Shown: positions 26,747 through 35,884, numbered from the stretch's first letter. The stretch: 64,000 bases of DNA from CAYUYV01 sp964522525 (GCA_964522525.1 CAZFWG010000002.1:39445-103444), one strand, 5' to 3'. Translations and numbers: made by a program. The notes: a model not told the origin generated them from the letters alone.

Positions 26747-27862
26747 TCAGGCGGCGGTGGTCTGTTTCGTCAGCTGATCGATCTTGAGCAGAAGATAGTC
26801 GAGATCATCGCTCGCCATGTCCTGGCATTGGGTCAGGACCCGCTCAATCATCCTTGTGCGGAATGTCTTGCGATCGAAGACGGCGCCGTCCTTCATCAAG
26901 TCCGAATAGGCCGCGACGGCGACCTTGAGGACCGATGCCATCAGTTTGGGCAGGCCGGCTGCGGCCACGAGGGCCTCGATCCCCTCTCCGCCTTCTTCCT
27001 GGAGATGCCGCCAGGTCTGAGCCAGGGGCAGGTCCGCCCGGCGGGCCAGTGCGGCCTCCAGGAACTCCATATCGCCCGTGCAGGCAGCGCGGAGCAGGAG
27101 CGACGGGGACAGGCGCTTGCTGCGCGCCAGCTGATCGACCATCAGCCCGATATTGCGCCCCCGCCCATAGTCGTCGAACAGGGAAATGGTGGCATGGCCC
27201 CGGCTGTGTTCGGCCAGGGTCTTGGCCAGCGACTGGGAAAAATCCGGCCGCGAGGCCAGATAGGTCCGCAACTGCTCCGAAACGATGGTGACGAGGCGTT
27301 CGGCGATCGTCACCGGCAGATCCGTGCGCTTGGCCAGACCTTCGGCGATCGCCTCATTGTCTCCGAACCGATCGATCACCCGGTCCATGGTGGCGTTGGC
27401 AAGCTCCGCCCCCGGATTGGAGACAAGCGCCGAAACCGGGCCCTCCCCGGCCTCCTCGACAATGGTGCGCGCCAGGGCATCGGGCACGTGGTCACGCTGG
27501 GCGATCGCGGTCTGCTTGGCCTCGCTGCCGGAGCGTACAAGCTCGATCAGTTCTGCCTCGCTCAGGATGCAGGTCTGACGCAGGATCGGCGCGGCGATCC
27601 GGTCGAAATCCTCGGCGAGCGAGGAGATGATGTCCTTGGGGATGTCGGGCATGGCCCCGACAATCTCGGCCAGCCCCTCGCGCACGCGCACCGCCGCATC
27701 CTTGGCCATCAGCCGAAGGATGTTGTCCGCAATGGCCTTCTCCTCCGTGGGCAGTTTGCCGTCCTTCACCACCTGGGCAATATGCCCGGCGATGTGCAGA
27801 CGGCGCTCCTCCGTCGGAGAGGCCGCGAGATCGGCAAGATCACGTTTGGACAGGCGCGCCAT
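26747..27862 (-). CDS. DUF2336 domain-containing protein
   Basis: A 371-aa, all-helical protein with the DUF2336 pattern found almost only in Alphaproteobacteria: LADLAASPTEERRLHIAGHIAQVV, IADNILRLMAKDAAVRVREGLAEIV and HEAT-like repeats with LSEAELIELVRSGSEAKQTAIAQRDHVPDAL. No catalytic residues are evident. The family is uncharacterised; HEAT-like repeats suggest protein interaction. It follows ccmC on the same strand after a 111-nt gap. Confidence 0.85.
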   Translation of the reverse strand: MARLSKRDLADLAASPTEERRLHIAGHIAQVVKDGKLPTEEKAIADNILRLMAKDAAVRVREGLAEIVGAMPDIPKDIISSLAEDFDRIAAPILRQTCILSEAELIELVRSGSEAKQTAIAQRDHVPDALARTIVEEAGEGPVSALVSNPGAELANATMDRVIDRFGDNEAIAEGLAKRTDLPVTIAERLVTIVSEQLRTYLASRPDFSQSLAKTLAEHSRGHATISLFDDYGRGRNIGLMVDQLARSKRLSPSLLLRAACTGDMEFLEAALARRADLPLAQTWRHLQEEGGEGIEALVAAAGLPKLMASVLKVAVAAYSDLMKDGAVFDRKTFRTRMIERVLTQCQDMASDDLDYLLLKIDQLTKQTTAA

Positions 27863-27973
27863 TCATATCCTCTGCACTTTTTGGGATGAGTGCAGGGAAG
27901 AGCTTCGCGCGGCAGGCCTTAATAAAGTCGGAAGAGGCGCCCGCAAAAAGACGCGCCCCGGGCCGAGAACTGT

Positions 27974-28735
27974 TTAGGTTAACGCATCCCGCTCGACGGG
28001 CACGATGCGGGCGGGCGCCACGCTCTGCTCGGCCCGCTCCGGAAGACGCCGGCGCTCCAGGATTTCCGCGCGCATGCCAGCCATCAAGAGCCACAAAAAG
28101 AGCACCTTATAGGCCAGCGCCATGATCAGGAGCGGCCAAAGCATGTCCGGATGAATGGTCGGTCCGTCGGCGCGGATCACGCTCGCGGGCTGGTGGAGGC
28201 TGTTCCACCAGTCGACGGAGAACTTGATGATCGGGATATTGATGAAGCCGACAAGCGCGGTGACGCGTGCCAGGCGCGCGGCCCGGTTCGGATCGCTGAC
28301 CTGCTCCCAGATCATCAGGTAACCGATATAAATGAAAAACAACACGAGAACGGACGTCAGGCGGGCATCCCAGACCCACCAAGCGCCCCACATGGGCTTG
28401 CCCCACAAGGAACCGGTGACAAGCGCCAGAAAGGTGAAGCCGGCCCCGATGGGCGCGGCGGCGCGGGCCGCCACATCGGCGAGGGAATGGCGCCAGACAA
28501 AGGCCACGGCGCTCGCGATGGCCATCAGCGTATAGACGAACATCGCCATCCAGGCCGCCGGCACATGGACATACATGATGCGCACGGAATGCCCTTGCTG
28601 ATAGTCCTGTGGCGCGATGAACAGGCCCCAGACGAGGCCGACGGCCAGGAGGCCAATGGCCACGAGGGCAATGATCGGCATGGCGATCTTGGCGAAACGA
28701 TCAAAGCGCAACGGATTGGCCAGGATGGTCAGCAT
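27974..28735 (-). CDS. ccmC: Haem exporter protein CcmC
   Basis: A 253-aa six-helix membrane protein with the WWD signature (MWGAWWVWDARLTS, about residues 116-129) and the flanking His residues in MYVHVPAAWM and NSLHQPASV that ligate haem. CcmC transfers haem to the chaperone CcmE in System I cytochrome c maturation. It is the third gene of a ccmA-ccmB-ccmC unit. The last 30 residues are an extra charged tail. No ccmD-like small gene could be found in the 111 nt after it. Confidence 0.95.
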   Translation of the reverse strand: MLTILANPLRFDRFAKIAMPIIALVAIGLLAVGLVWGLFIAPQDYQQGHSVRIMYVHVPAAWMAMFVYTLMAIASAVAFVWRHSLADVAARAAAPIGAGFTFLALVTGSLWGKPMWGAWWVWDARLTSVLVLFFIYIGYLMIWEQVSDPNRAARLARVTALVGFINIPIIKFSVDWWNSLHQPASVIRADGPTIHPDMLWPLLIMALAYKVLFLWLLMAGMRAEILERRRLPERAEQSVAPARIVPVERDALT

Positions 28736-28789
28736 GGTGCGTTTCTTCCTTTCAGACCCATTATCCTTCCGGACCCCGGAACCGGTCCC

Positions 28790-29467
28790 TCAATCAATCG
28801 CCTGGCGTAGGGCCAGGGCCCCGAAAGCGGGCGTCAGGACGGCAAACAAGAGCGACACGGCCAAGAGCAGCTTCAGGTCGGCTGACCAGAACACCCCGTC
28901 CGCGACGATCCGCCCGCTCGCGCCGACCCCAAAGATCAAGATGGGGATCAAAAGCGGTCCGGACAAAACCAACATCAGAAAACTGCCCCCTCCGGCGCCC
29001 GCCTTCAAGGCGGCACCGATGGCGCAGGCCATCACAAGCGCGGGCGTGCCCAGCAAGAGGGCGCCACCCTGGGCCAGCAGGGTCTCGGCAGGCGCCCCAA
29101 ACATAAGCCCGAACAGGGGGGAAGCCAGAATCAGCGGCACGACGGCCGTCATCCAGAGGCCCGCACATTTGCCCACCACCAAGGGCGCGAGCGGCACGCC
29201 CTCGCCCACCAGGGCATCGACGGTGCCGTCCTCGAGGTCCCGCTCGAAGAGATCCGCGACCGCCAGCTGGGCCGACAGGGTGGCCCCCAGCCAGATCATG
29301 GCCGGCGCGATCACGGCCTGAAGCTCCGCGCGGGGCCCGACGGCAAACGCAGCCAAGCCAATGAAAAGGGCGAAAAAGACCACGGCATTGAGGAAAGCCC
29401 CGCCCCCCCGCAGGGCAAGGGCCACGTCCCGGGCAAAGATGGCGCGGATGATCGTGAAGGTGGTCAC
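28790..29467 (-). CDS. ccmB: Haem exporter protein CcmB
   Basis: A 225-aa membrane protein with about six helices and CcmB landmarks (FARDVALALRGGGAFLNAVVFF near the N terminus, LFERDLEDGTVDALVGEGVPLAPLV). The GTG start at 29467 is chosen because AAAGGAG lies 8 nt upstream. An ATG at 29485, overlapping the ccmA stop as ATGA, is the alternative. CcmB is the permease of the CcmAB ATPase that releases holo-CcmE. Confidence 0.9.
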   Translation of the reverse strand: MTTFTIIRAIFARDVALALRGGGAFLNAVVFFALFIGLAAFAVGPRAELQAVIAPAMIWLGATLSAQLAVADLFERDLEDGTVDALVGEGVPLAPLVVGKCAGLWMTAVVPLILASPLFGLMFGAPAETLLAQGGALLLGTPALVMACAIGAALKAGAGGGSFLMLVLSGPLLIPILIFGVGASGRIVADGVFWSADLKLLLAVSLLFAVLTPAFGALALRQAID

Positions 29468-29481
29468 GGCTGCGGCTCCTT

Positions 29482-30108
29482 TCATTCGAACCGCAGAGCC
29501 CGTGCCGCCAGGGGCAGGACCTTGTGGGTAGCGACAATGGCACTGCCGCCCTTTGAACAATGATCCTCGATCAAGCGCGAGACGGCTTCCTCGGAAGCCT
29601 TGTCCAGGGCCGCCGTCGGCTCATCCATGATCCACAGGGCGCGGGGCGCCAATAGAAGCCGGGCCAGGGCGACACGTCTCTGCTGACCCGCCGAAAGCGC
29701 GCGGGCGGGCTTGTCCGCCGCCTCCTCAAGGCCCACGGCTTGAAGCGCGTCATGGGCGTGGGCCTCGGGCACGGTGTCGAGACGCGCCCAAAAACACAGA
29801 TTTTCCAAAGCGGTGAGTGCCGGTTTAAGCGCGTTGCGATGGCTCAGAAAGCGCATATGCGCGGACGGTGCGCCCTCTTCCCAGGCCTCGGCCCCATCGG
29901 ATTTCCAGCGCAGGGTGCCGGCCGTCGGCGGCACAAGGCCCGCGATCTGGCGCAGAAGGCTCGACTTCCCCACGCCGTTGCGGCCGTGAATCTCCAAGAC
30001 CTCACCCGGCGCGATCTCGAAGCCGACCCCTCGAAAGACCGGTCGCTCCCCCCGATCGCAGCCCAGGTCCTCGGCCCTCACGGTGATGCCCGTCACATCA
30101 TTTTTCAT
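29482..30108 (-). CDS. ccmA: Haem exporter ATP-binding protein CcmA
   Basis: A 208-aa ABC ATPase matching CcmA in length: LEIHGRNGVGKSSLLRQIAGL (Walker A), FLSHRNALKPALTALENL, LSAGQQRRVALARLLL (signature), LWIMDEPTAALD (Walker B), ATHK (switch). The start at 30108 is picked by family length; earlier in-frame Met codons exist up to 30177. It is the first gene of the ccmABC unit and diverges from the DksA/TraR-type gene. Confidence 0.9.
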   Translation of the reverse strand: MKNDVTGITVRAEDLGCDRGERPVFRGVGFEIAPGEVLEIHGRNGVGKSSLLRQIAGLVPPTAGTLRWKSDGAEAWEEGAPSAHMRFLSHRNALKPALTALENLCFWARLDTVPEAHAHDALQAVGLEEAADKPARALSAGQQRRVALARLLLAPRALWIMDEPTAALDKASEEAVSRLIEDHCSKGGSAIVATHKVLPLAARALRFE

Positions 30109-30245
30109 CAATTCGCCCATCATCGGCCGAAAATGACACCCGTTTTGGATGGTCATTTTATCCCCGACGCGTGCCAAGCGCCGGGATCGTTATATCCCAG
30201 GGACCGCGTGAGGCCCAAACCGGCAAAATCATAAGGATGTGCGCC

Positions 30246-30590
30246 ATGTACCAAGAACGCATCGCCAATTTCGAAGAGCAACTTCTGGCCGAGCGCGACG
30301 CTTTGCACACCGAAAGCGATAACACACAAAACGACCGGTCCGCCGTCTCCCTCGATCAGCAGAGCGTGGGCCGCCTGTCCCGGATGGATATGCTTCAGAT
30401 CCAGGCCATGGCCAAGGCCCAGGAAAACCGGCGCCGCCAACGTCTTCTGCTCATCGACGCGGCCCTGCGACGCATCGAAGAGGGCGAGTTCGGCTATTGC
30501 ATCCGCTGCGGTGAAGCCATCCCCAAGGCCCGTCTCGAGGTCGACGCGGCCGCCCCCCGCTGTGTCCCCTGCACGCAAGGCGACAACTGA
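30246..30590 (+). CDS. TraR/DksA-type zinc-finger regulator
   Basis: A 114-aa protein with an N-terminal coiled coil (YQERIANFEEQLLAERDALH) and a C-terminal four-Cys zinc finger: YCIRCGEAIP then APRCVPC. This is the DksA/TraR layout: a rod that enters the RNA polymerase secondary channel plus a zinc globule. The protein is shorter than canonical DksA (about 150 aa), and the coiled-coil tip has no DxxDxA motif that I can see, so it may not replace DksA in ppGpp signalling. ATG 30246 follows AAGGA at 8 nt. Confidence 0.88.
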   Translation: MYQERIANFEEQLLAERDALHTESDNTQNDRSAVSLDQQSVGRLSRMDMLQIQAMAKAQENRRRQRLLLIDAALRRIEEGEFGYCIRCGEAIPKARLEVDAAAPRCVPCTQGDN

Positions 30591-30608
30591 GGTCCGACCG
30601 GGCGGGGA

Positions 30609-30634
30609 CGCGCAAAATCAGGGGGGGTTGCGCG
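30609..30634. terminator. Weak hairpin after the DksA/TraR-type gene
   Basis: CGCGCAA (30609-30615) pairs with TTGCGCG (30628-30634) around a G-rich loop. The short stem and absent U tract make this a weak candidate. Confidence 0.3.
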
Positions 30635-30735
30635 CCTTAGCCCATTCCAGACATTCCCCTGGGCGCGCGGGCGGTGTAGGTTTGGACCCTTGAAGCCAGC
30701 GTAAATGGGTAAGCCCTCGGGGGAGTGGGAACTCT

Positions 30736-33471
30736 ATGGCGGACGCTCGGCATTTGTCCGGCACGGATGCGGCCTTCCTTTATCTGGAGATGCCGCAGAC
30801 GCCCATGCATGTGGGCGTATTGGCAATCTATGACCCGACCACGGCGCCGGGCGGTTTCGCGCGCCCGGAGGACATCTATGCCCATGTCGCCGCGCGGCTG
30901 GACATGTCCCCCATCCTGCGTCAGCGCATCCAACGGGTGCCGATGGGCCTCGATCACCCCTATTTCGTGGACGACCCCAATTTCGACCTGGACGACCACA
31001 TCAGCCATGTGCGCCTGCCCGCGCCCGGCGACTGGAACCAGCTGTGCAAATTGGCCGCGCGTCTGTTCGCCCGCCCCCTGGATCTAGCCAATCCCCTCTG
31101 GGAACTGACCATCATCGAAGGCCTGGGCGGCGTGCCCGGCGCACCGGCCGGCGCGTTCGCCCTGTTGTGGAAGATCCACCACTGCGCCCTCGACGGCTTG
31201 GGGGTCATGGACTTCCTCGAGTCCATGCAGACGGCCGAACCGGTCACCCCGCCCTTCTCGCCCCTGCCCTGGCAGCCCAATCCGACGCCCAGCACGCAAG
31301 ACCTTCTGGACGCGGCCCGTGACCACGCCCAGCAACTGCCCATGGCGTCGCTTGACTTCATCCGCCGGGTGGCCCCGCGCGTGGGCGAAGCCGTGAAGGC
31401 CACGGGACCGGAAACCCTGAAACAGATGATCCAGGCACCCCGGACCGATCTCCAGGGGCCGGTCTCGGGCAAGCGGGTCGTTGAGGGACGGACCTTCAGC
31501 CTACAGATGGCAGAAGAAATCCGCCGCGCCGTGCCGGGCGCCACCCTGAACGACGTGTTCCTCGCCACCATCGGCGGCGCCCTGAGGGCTTATCTGTCCC
31601 GCCGCGCGGCCTTGCCCATGACGGCGCTGCGAACCGCGCTGCCCGTCTCCTTGCGCACCCCCGCCGACCGCGGCGCGCCGGGCAACAAGGTTTCGGTGAT
31701 GCTCGTGGGCCTCGGCACGGATATCGAGGATCCGATCAAGCGTCTGAAAGCGGTGCAGCGGTCAAGCCTGGAGGCCAAGGCCTTTCTCACCGCCATCGGT
31801 CCCCGGGAGACCATCGAAATCATGGATCTGATTCCTCCGCCGGCCATGTCCATGGCGGCCCGCGCGGCGGGTGAGTTCGGTTTGGCCGAACATGTGGCGG
31901 GCGCGATGAACACGATTGTGTTCAACACGCCGGGATCCCGCCATGCCCTCTACTGCGCCGGCGCGCGGTGCGAGGTATCCTTTGCGCTCATGCCCGTTCC
32001 CGATGGTGTCGGGCTTGTCCACGGTGTACACAGTTATGGTGGAGCGTTTACCATTACGCTCACAGCGTGCCGTGAACGCCTGCCTGACCCGCAGATCTAT
32101 GCGGAAGACTTGGCGGGCGCCTTCGCGGCCTTGCGGTCCGCCGCACTCGCCACACCGCCGGAGACCGCGCAGAACGAAAGTATCGGGAAGATTGTTGAGG
32201 ACTGGAGGGACTGGAAAATGGCGGACTATCCTCTTGGTGCAGACATCGAAACACTCTTGAACCGCATGCAGGCGGGTATGGAGTCTCTGAAGGACGCGTT
32301 GCGTCGCACCGGAACGACACTCGACCACAACCAACGGCGTATGACCAATCTGGTCATGGCGCAGGCGGAAGAGAACCTGCGGGCGACCATGGATGCGCTG
32401 CGCTCGACCATGACGGCCAAGGACACGGCCGGTGCCATGAAGGCGCAAGGCGAAGCGGTCCGGGCCGCGTTTGAACGCAGCCTGAGCCAGGTGCGCGAGA
32501 TCAGCCAATTGCTGGAATCGGCGCAAGACTCCTTCGTCATGCCCGGTACGACGGTGTTCACGCCGTCCTTGCGCAGCGCGAGCGATTTCTTCGCCCAGCT
32601 TCGCCAGAATGCCGGTCGCGTGGTGCCCGACGATGTGACCCAACAGATCGAGCGTTACATCGACTCCATGCAGGACGCCTTTGGCGAAATGCGCGAATCC
32701 TTACGCGATGTGCGCGGCAATGTGGATGTGGGGCAGCAGCAGGTCATGTCGCTGGTCCTGACCCACGCCCGGGAAAACCTCGACAAGACCTACGAGACCT
32801 TCAACAAGATCGTCGGCTCGAAAGACCCCACCGAGACGGTGCGGATCCAGGCCACGGCCCTGCAGGACGCGATCGAACGCGGCGTGAGCCAGGTCCGCCA
32901 GGTCAATGCCCTGCTGACCGACAGCGGCCAAGCCGCATTCGAACCCATCCGGGACTTCTACACCCAGCTCGGCAGCGCCAGCGATTTCTTCTCGCGCCTC
33001 AACGCCCAGGCCGGTTCCTTCAATTTCCCGAGCTTCGGCGGCACGGAAACCCCCTTAAGCGGTTTCGCGGCCATGGGAACGGGGGACGCGGAAAAACTCA
33101 TGGAAACCATGCGCGGCAACATGAAGGAGCTGCAGACGGCGCTGCAGAAGTCCGGTGAGACGATGACGGAAAGTCAGCGTGAAGTGGCCGAACTGCTCAT
33201 GGCCCATGCCCGCGAGAACATGGACGAGAGCATGAAGGCGCTGCGCGATGTGGCCCAGTCCGGTGACATCGCCGAGTCCTTGCGTCTTCAAGGCAACGCC
33301 CTGCGGGACTCCCTGTCGCGCAACATGCGGCAAATCCGTGAGGTGACGGAACTCGTCTCCTCCGGCAGCCAGGACGCGATGAAGCCGCTCAGCCAGTTCT
33401 TCGAGCAATTGCGCGCCGCAAGCGAAGCCCTCGCCAATCTGGCCCCGCAATCGCGTAAGGACGACAACTGA
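30736..33471 (+). CDS. Wax ester synthase/diacylglycerol acyltransferase fused to three phasin-like repeats
   Basis: A 911-aa protein. Residues 1-475 are a complete WS/DGAT (WES_acyltransf plus C-terminal domain): PLWELTIIEGL at 120-130, catalytic HHCALDG at 148-154, NDVFLATIGGALRAYL at 272-287. It would esterify acyl-CoA to fatty alcohol or diacylglycerol at the inner membrane. Residues 500-905 hold three tandem helical repeats (about 500-627, 631-760, 780-905), each with a phasin_2-like core such as HARENLDKTYETFNKIVGSK and VRQVNALLTDSGQAAFEPI. Normal WS/DGATs are about 450-500 aa. The frame is continuous and a strong hairpin follows, so this looks like a true fusion. A ribosome-site-like GGAGGG precedes an in-frame ATG at 32218. 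Confidence 0.9.
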   Translation: MADARHLSGTDAAFLYLEMPQTPMHVGVLAIYDPTTAPGGFARPEDIYAHVAARLDMSPILRQRIQRVPMGLDHPYFVDDPNFDLDDHISHVRLPAPGDWNQLCKLAARLFARPLDLANPLWELTIIEGLGGVPGAPAGAFALLWKIHHCALDGLGVMDFLESMQTAEPVTPPFSPLPWQPNPTPSTQDLLDAARDHAQQLPMASLDFIRRVAPRVGEAVKATGPETLKQMIQAPRTDLQGPVSGKRVVEGRTFSLQMAEEIRRAVPGATLNDVFLATIGGALRAYLSRRAALPMTALRTALPVSLRTPADRGAPGNKVSVMLVGLGTDIEDPIKRLKAVQRSSLEAKAFLTAIGPRETIEIMDLIPPPAMSMAARAAGEFGLAEHVAGAMNTIVFNTPGSRHALYCAGARCEVSFALMPVPDGVGLVHGVHSYGGAFTITLTACRERLPDPQIYAEDLAGAFAALRSAALATPPETAQNESIGKIVEDWRDWKMADYPLGADIETLLNRMQAGMESLKDALRRTGTTLDHNQRRMTNLVMAQAEENLRATMDALRSTMTAKDTAGAMKAQGEAVRAAFERSLSQVREISQLLESAQDSFVMPGTTVFTPSLRSASDFFAQLRQNAGRVVPDDVTQQIERYIDSMQDAFGEMRESLRDVRGNVDVGQQQVMSLVLTHARENLDKTYETFNKIVGSKDPTETVRIQATALQDAIERGVSQVRQVNALLTDSGQAAFEPIRDFYTQLGSASDFFSRLNAQAGSFNFPSFGGTETPLSGFAAMGTGDAEKLMETMRGNMKELQTALQKSGETMTESQREVAELLMAHARENMDESMKALRDVAQSGDIAESLRLQGNALRDSLSRNMRQIREVTELVSSGSQDAMKPLSQFFEQLRAASEALANLAPQSRKDDN
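32204..32220 (+). promoter_or_regulatory. Possible internal translation start of the phasin half
   Basis: GGAGGG (32204-32209) lies 8 nt before an in-frame ATG (32218) in the linker between the acyltransferase and the first phasin repeat. Initiation here would give a separate protein of about 417 aa made only of the three phasin repeats. This is inference from spacing alone. Confidence 0.35.
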
Positions 33472-33504
33472 TCATCGTCATCCGATGCTCTTGTGAAAAA
33501 GATG

Positions 33505-33528
33505 AAACGGCCCCCGAAGGGGCCGTTT
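33505..33528. terminator. Bidirectional rho-independent terminator
   Basis: AAACGGCCCC (33505-33514) and GGGGCCGTTT (33519-33528) form a perfect 10-bp stem with a CGAA tetraloop. CTTTG follows on the plus strand and AAAAAG precedes it, giving a T-rich tail for the minus strand too. It sits between the convergent WS/DGAT-phasin and chemoreceptor genes. Confidence 0.85.
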
Positions 33529-33553
33529 CTTTGCCACCCCAGTCGACCCTACC

Positions 33554-35884
33554 CTAAGCCGCCGTCACCATGGCGCGGAAGCGATCGGCCGCATTGCCGA
33601 CCTGTTCGGTAATCTGCGCCAGATCGGCAATTTCGTTCCGTATCCCGCTCACCTGCTCGCCCGTCTCTTCGGACCCATCGCGAACATCCTGAATGCTTCG
33701 CGAGACGTCCCGCGTGCCGGCCGCGGCCTCCGAGACACTCCGACTGATCTCTCCGGTCGCGGATTGCTGTTCCTCGACCGCCGCCGCGACACTCGCAAAG
33801 ACGGCCGAGACCCCATCCATGGTGCGCGCCACAGCGGCCACCGCATTGACCAGATGCTCGACCGAAGTCTGGATGCTGGACACTTCGGTTTCCACTTGGC
33901 TCGTCGCCGTCGCGGTCTGTTGCGCCAGGCTCTTAACCTCCGAGGCCACGACCGCAAACCCACGCCCGTGTTCCCCTGCCCGCGCCGCCTCGATCGTGGC
34001 GTTGAGCGCCAGCAGATTGGTCTGCTCCGCGATATCGGCAATCAAGCGCACGACTTCGCCGATTCGCGTGCTAGCGTGGGAAAGGGTTTCCGCCTTTGTC
34101 GCCGCGTCACGGGTTTCCTCCGTCGCCGAACCGATGGTTTGGGCCGAATGGGAGACCTGGCGGCTGATTTCGACAATGGATTTTGAGAGTTCTTCCGTGG
34201 CGGCCGCCACGGTTTCCACATTGGTCGTGGCTTGCTCCGTGGACGCTGCGACAGAAACACTGCGTTCCACGTTCTGGTTGGCCATGGCTGCCACCGCATC
34301 GATGCTCGCTTGAATGCGGCCGAAAGACTCGGAAATCTGTGTGATCGACTCGCGGACATTGGTATCGAAGTCGCGGGCCAGCCTTTCCTTGCTCGTCACC
34401 ATATCCCAGGTCAGCATGGGTCCCACATAGCTGCCGTCCGGATTGACGATCGCAGTAACCCGCATGGAAATGGTCTGGTTTCCGACGACGATTTTGGACG
34501 TCCGGGGCAGATTCTCCGGATTGCTCAGGACCTGACGGACGAGATCCGGCTTGTCATGGAAGACATCGAGCGATGTACCGACCACATCCGCCGGCTTGAG
34601 GTTGATGTCGTCCTCAATGAACTCCAGCAGATCAAGGGCGGCCTTGTTCGTATAGGTAATCTTGAAATCATCCTTCGGATCGGCCGCCATGATGGCGACC
34701 GGCGCCTCATCGATCATCTGGGCCTGGCCATAGGCTCTTTCCACTGACTTTCTGAGCTTCTCCAGGGCCGTGAACATGCGGCCCACTTCATCGCGTCGAT
34801 TGTCCTGGCGGCCATCATGGGAAACATCGCCCTCGGCGATGGCTTCCATGCGCTTGGTTAAGGACCGGATCGGGACGATGATGATATAACTCAGAAAAAC
34901 CGCAACACTGATCGAAATGAGGATGCCGACTCCGAGGCCGATGAACGTGAACCTGCGCGTTTGCCTGACGGCGTTCTCATGTTCCCTGTCGGCCTGCATC
35001 CGGGCCCCATTGAGCGTGGCAAAGGCATCCCTCATAAGGCCAACAATCCTCGGCCCGATCGTATCAAGCTCCCGAGTCTGGATCGCATTGCGCTCCTGGA
35101 CGGCTGTCCGGACATCGGCAAATGCGCCGTGATAGTTGAAGAGCTGGTCTGCGACACCTTGAACCAATGCGCGCCGGCGTGAATTCGTCACATTCCGCAA
35201 CAAGATCGTCAGCTCAGCCTCGGTTTTCTTGATCTCATCGAACACCTGCGTGGCGGAGCCCGGGTCATTGTCCACCAGGAATTTCTGGACGTGAAAGCGG
35301 GAGAGCATCAGGTGCTGCTGGGCCCGTCCCCCATAATAGGCCGTCGTTGTCTTGCCGTCGCGGAAAGCCGAGGTCATCACCTCCGTTAGCGCATTGCGCA
35401 TCTCCGGACCCGTCACATTCAGAACATTTGAAACGATTTCGTTTCGCTGGGCCTGGAGGGCGACGATCTTCTCGAAACCGTTCCGATAGTCCAGAACCAG
35501 ACCATTGGCTTCCTCGAACTTCTGCAAAAAGATCGGATCCTTGATTTGCGTCGCGATCTGCGCCATGCGATCGAGGATGCCACTGAGAAGGCCCAAGGCA
35601 GTGGCGCCACTCTGTTCATCACCCGTATTCCGGAATTTCAATGCAGCCAGGCGGGCCTTGATGAGGTCGCCTTCGGTCGCGTCGACAGCCTGGGTGAGGT
35701 TGGCGCTGGCCTTGTATTCGGAGAACTGTTCCAGAATGATCCCGGTTTGATGGACCGCGAAAGCCGAGAGGCCGACAACAAAGGCCATCAGGAGAGCAAG
35801 GCCGCCATAGATCTTGGCACTGAGCGCAAGATTGAAGAAAGCGCTCCGGCGCTGATGCCCGGCGAAAATGCCTAACCTCACCAT
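33554..35884 (-). CDS. Methyl-accepting chemotaxis protein with cytoplasmic PAS domain
   Basis: A 776-aa transmembrane chemoreceptor. TM1 is about residues 24-44. A long helical periplasmic sensor (about 48-310) resembles the HBM bimodular helical type. TM2 is about 313-337, then HAMP to about 388. A PAS domain (about 390-500) contains DEAPVAIMAADPKDDFKITYTNKAALDLLEF. The signalling domain has the hairpin-tip consensus IAEQTNLLALNATIEAARAGEHGRGFAVVA-region (around 630-660). The PAS domain between HAMP and the kinase-control rod suggests integration of an internal redox or energy cue with the external ligand. No che genes are nearby. Confidence 0.92.
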   Translation of the reverse strand: MVRLGIFAGHQRRSAFFNLALSAKIYGGLALLMAFVVGLSAFAVHQTGIILEQFSEYKASANLTQAVDATEGDLIKARLAALKFRNTGDEQSGATALGLLSGILDRMAQIATQIKDPIFLQKFEEANGLVLDYRNGFEKIVALQAQRNEIVSNVLNVTGPEMRNALTEVMTSAFRDGKTTTAYYGGRAQQHLMLSRFHVQKFLVDNDPGSATQVFDEIKKTEAELTILLRNVTNSRRRALVQGVADQLFNYHGAFADVRTAVQERNAIQTRELDTIGPRIVGLMRDAFATLNGARMQADREHENAVRQTRRFTFIGLGVGILISISVAVFLSYIIIVPIRSLTKRMEAIAEGDVSHDGRQDNRRDEVGRMFTALEKLRKSVERAYGQAQMIDEAPVAIMAADPKDDFKITYTNKAALDLLEFIEDDINLKPADVVGTSLDVFHDKPDLVRQVLSNPENLPRTSKIVVGNQTISMRVTAIVNPDGSYVGPMLTWDMVTSKERLARDFDTNVRESITQISESFGRIQASIDAVAAMANQNVERSVSVAASTEQATTNVETVAAATEELSKSIVEISRQVSHSAQTIGSATEETRDAATKAETLSHASTRIGEVVRLIADIAEQTNLLALNATIEAARAGEHGRGFAVVASEVKSLAQQTATATSQVETEVSSIQTSVEHLVNAVAAVARTMDGVSAVFASVAAAVEEQQSATGEISRSVSEAAAGTRDVSRSIQDVRDGSEETGEQVSGIRNEIADLAQITEQVGNAADRFRAMVTAA

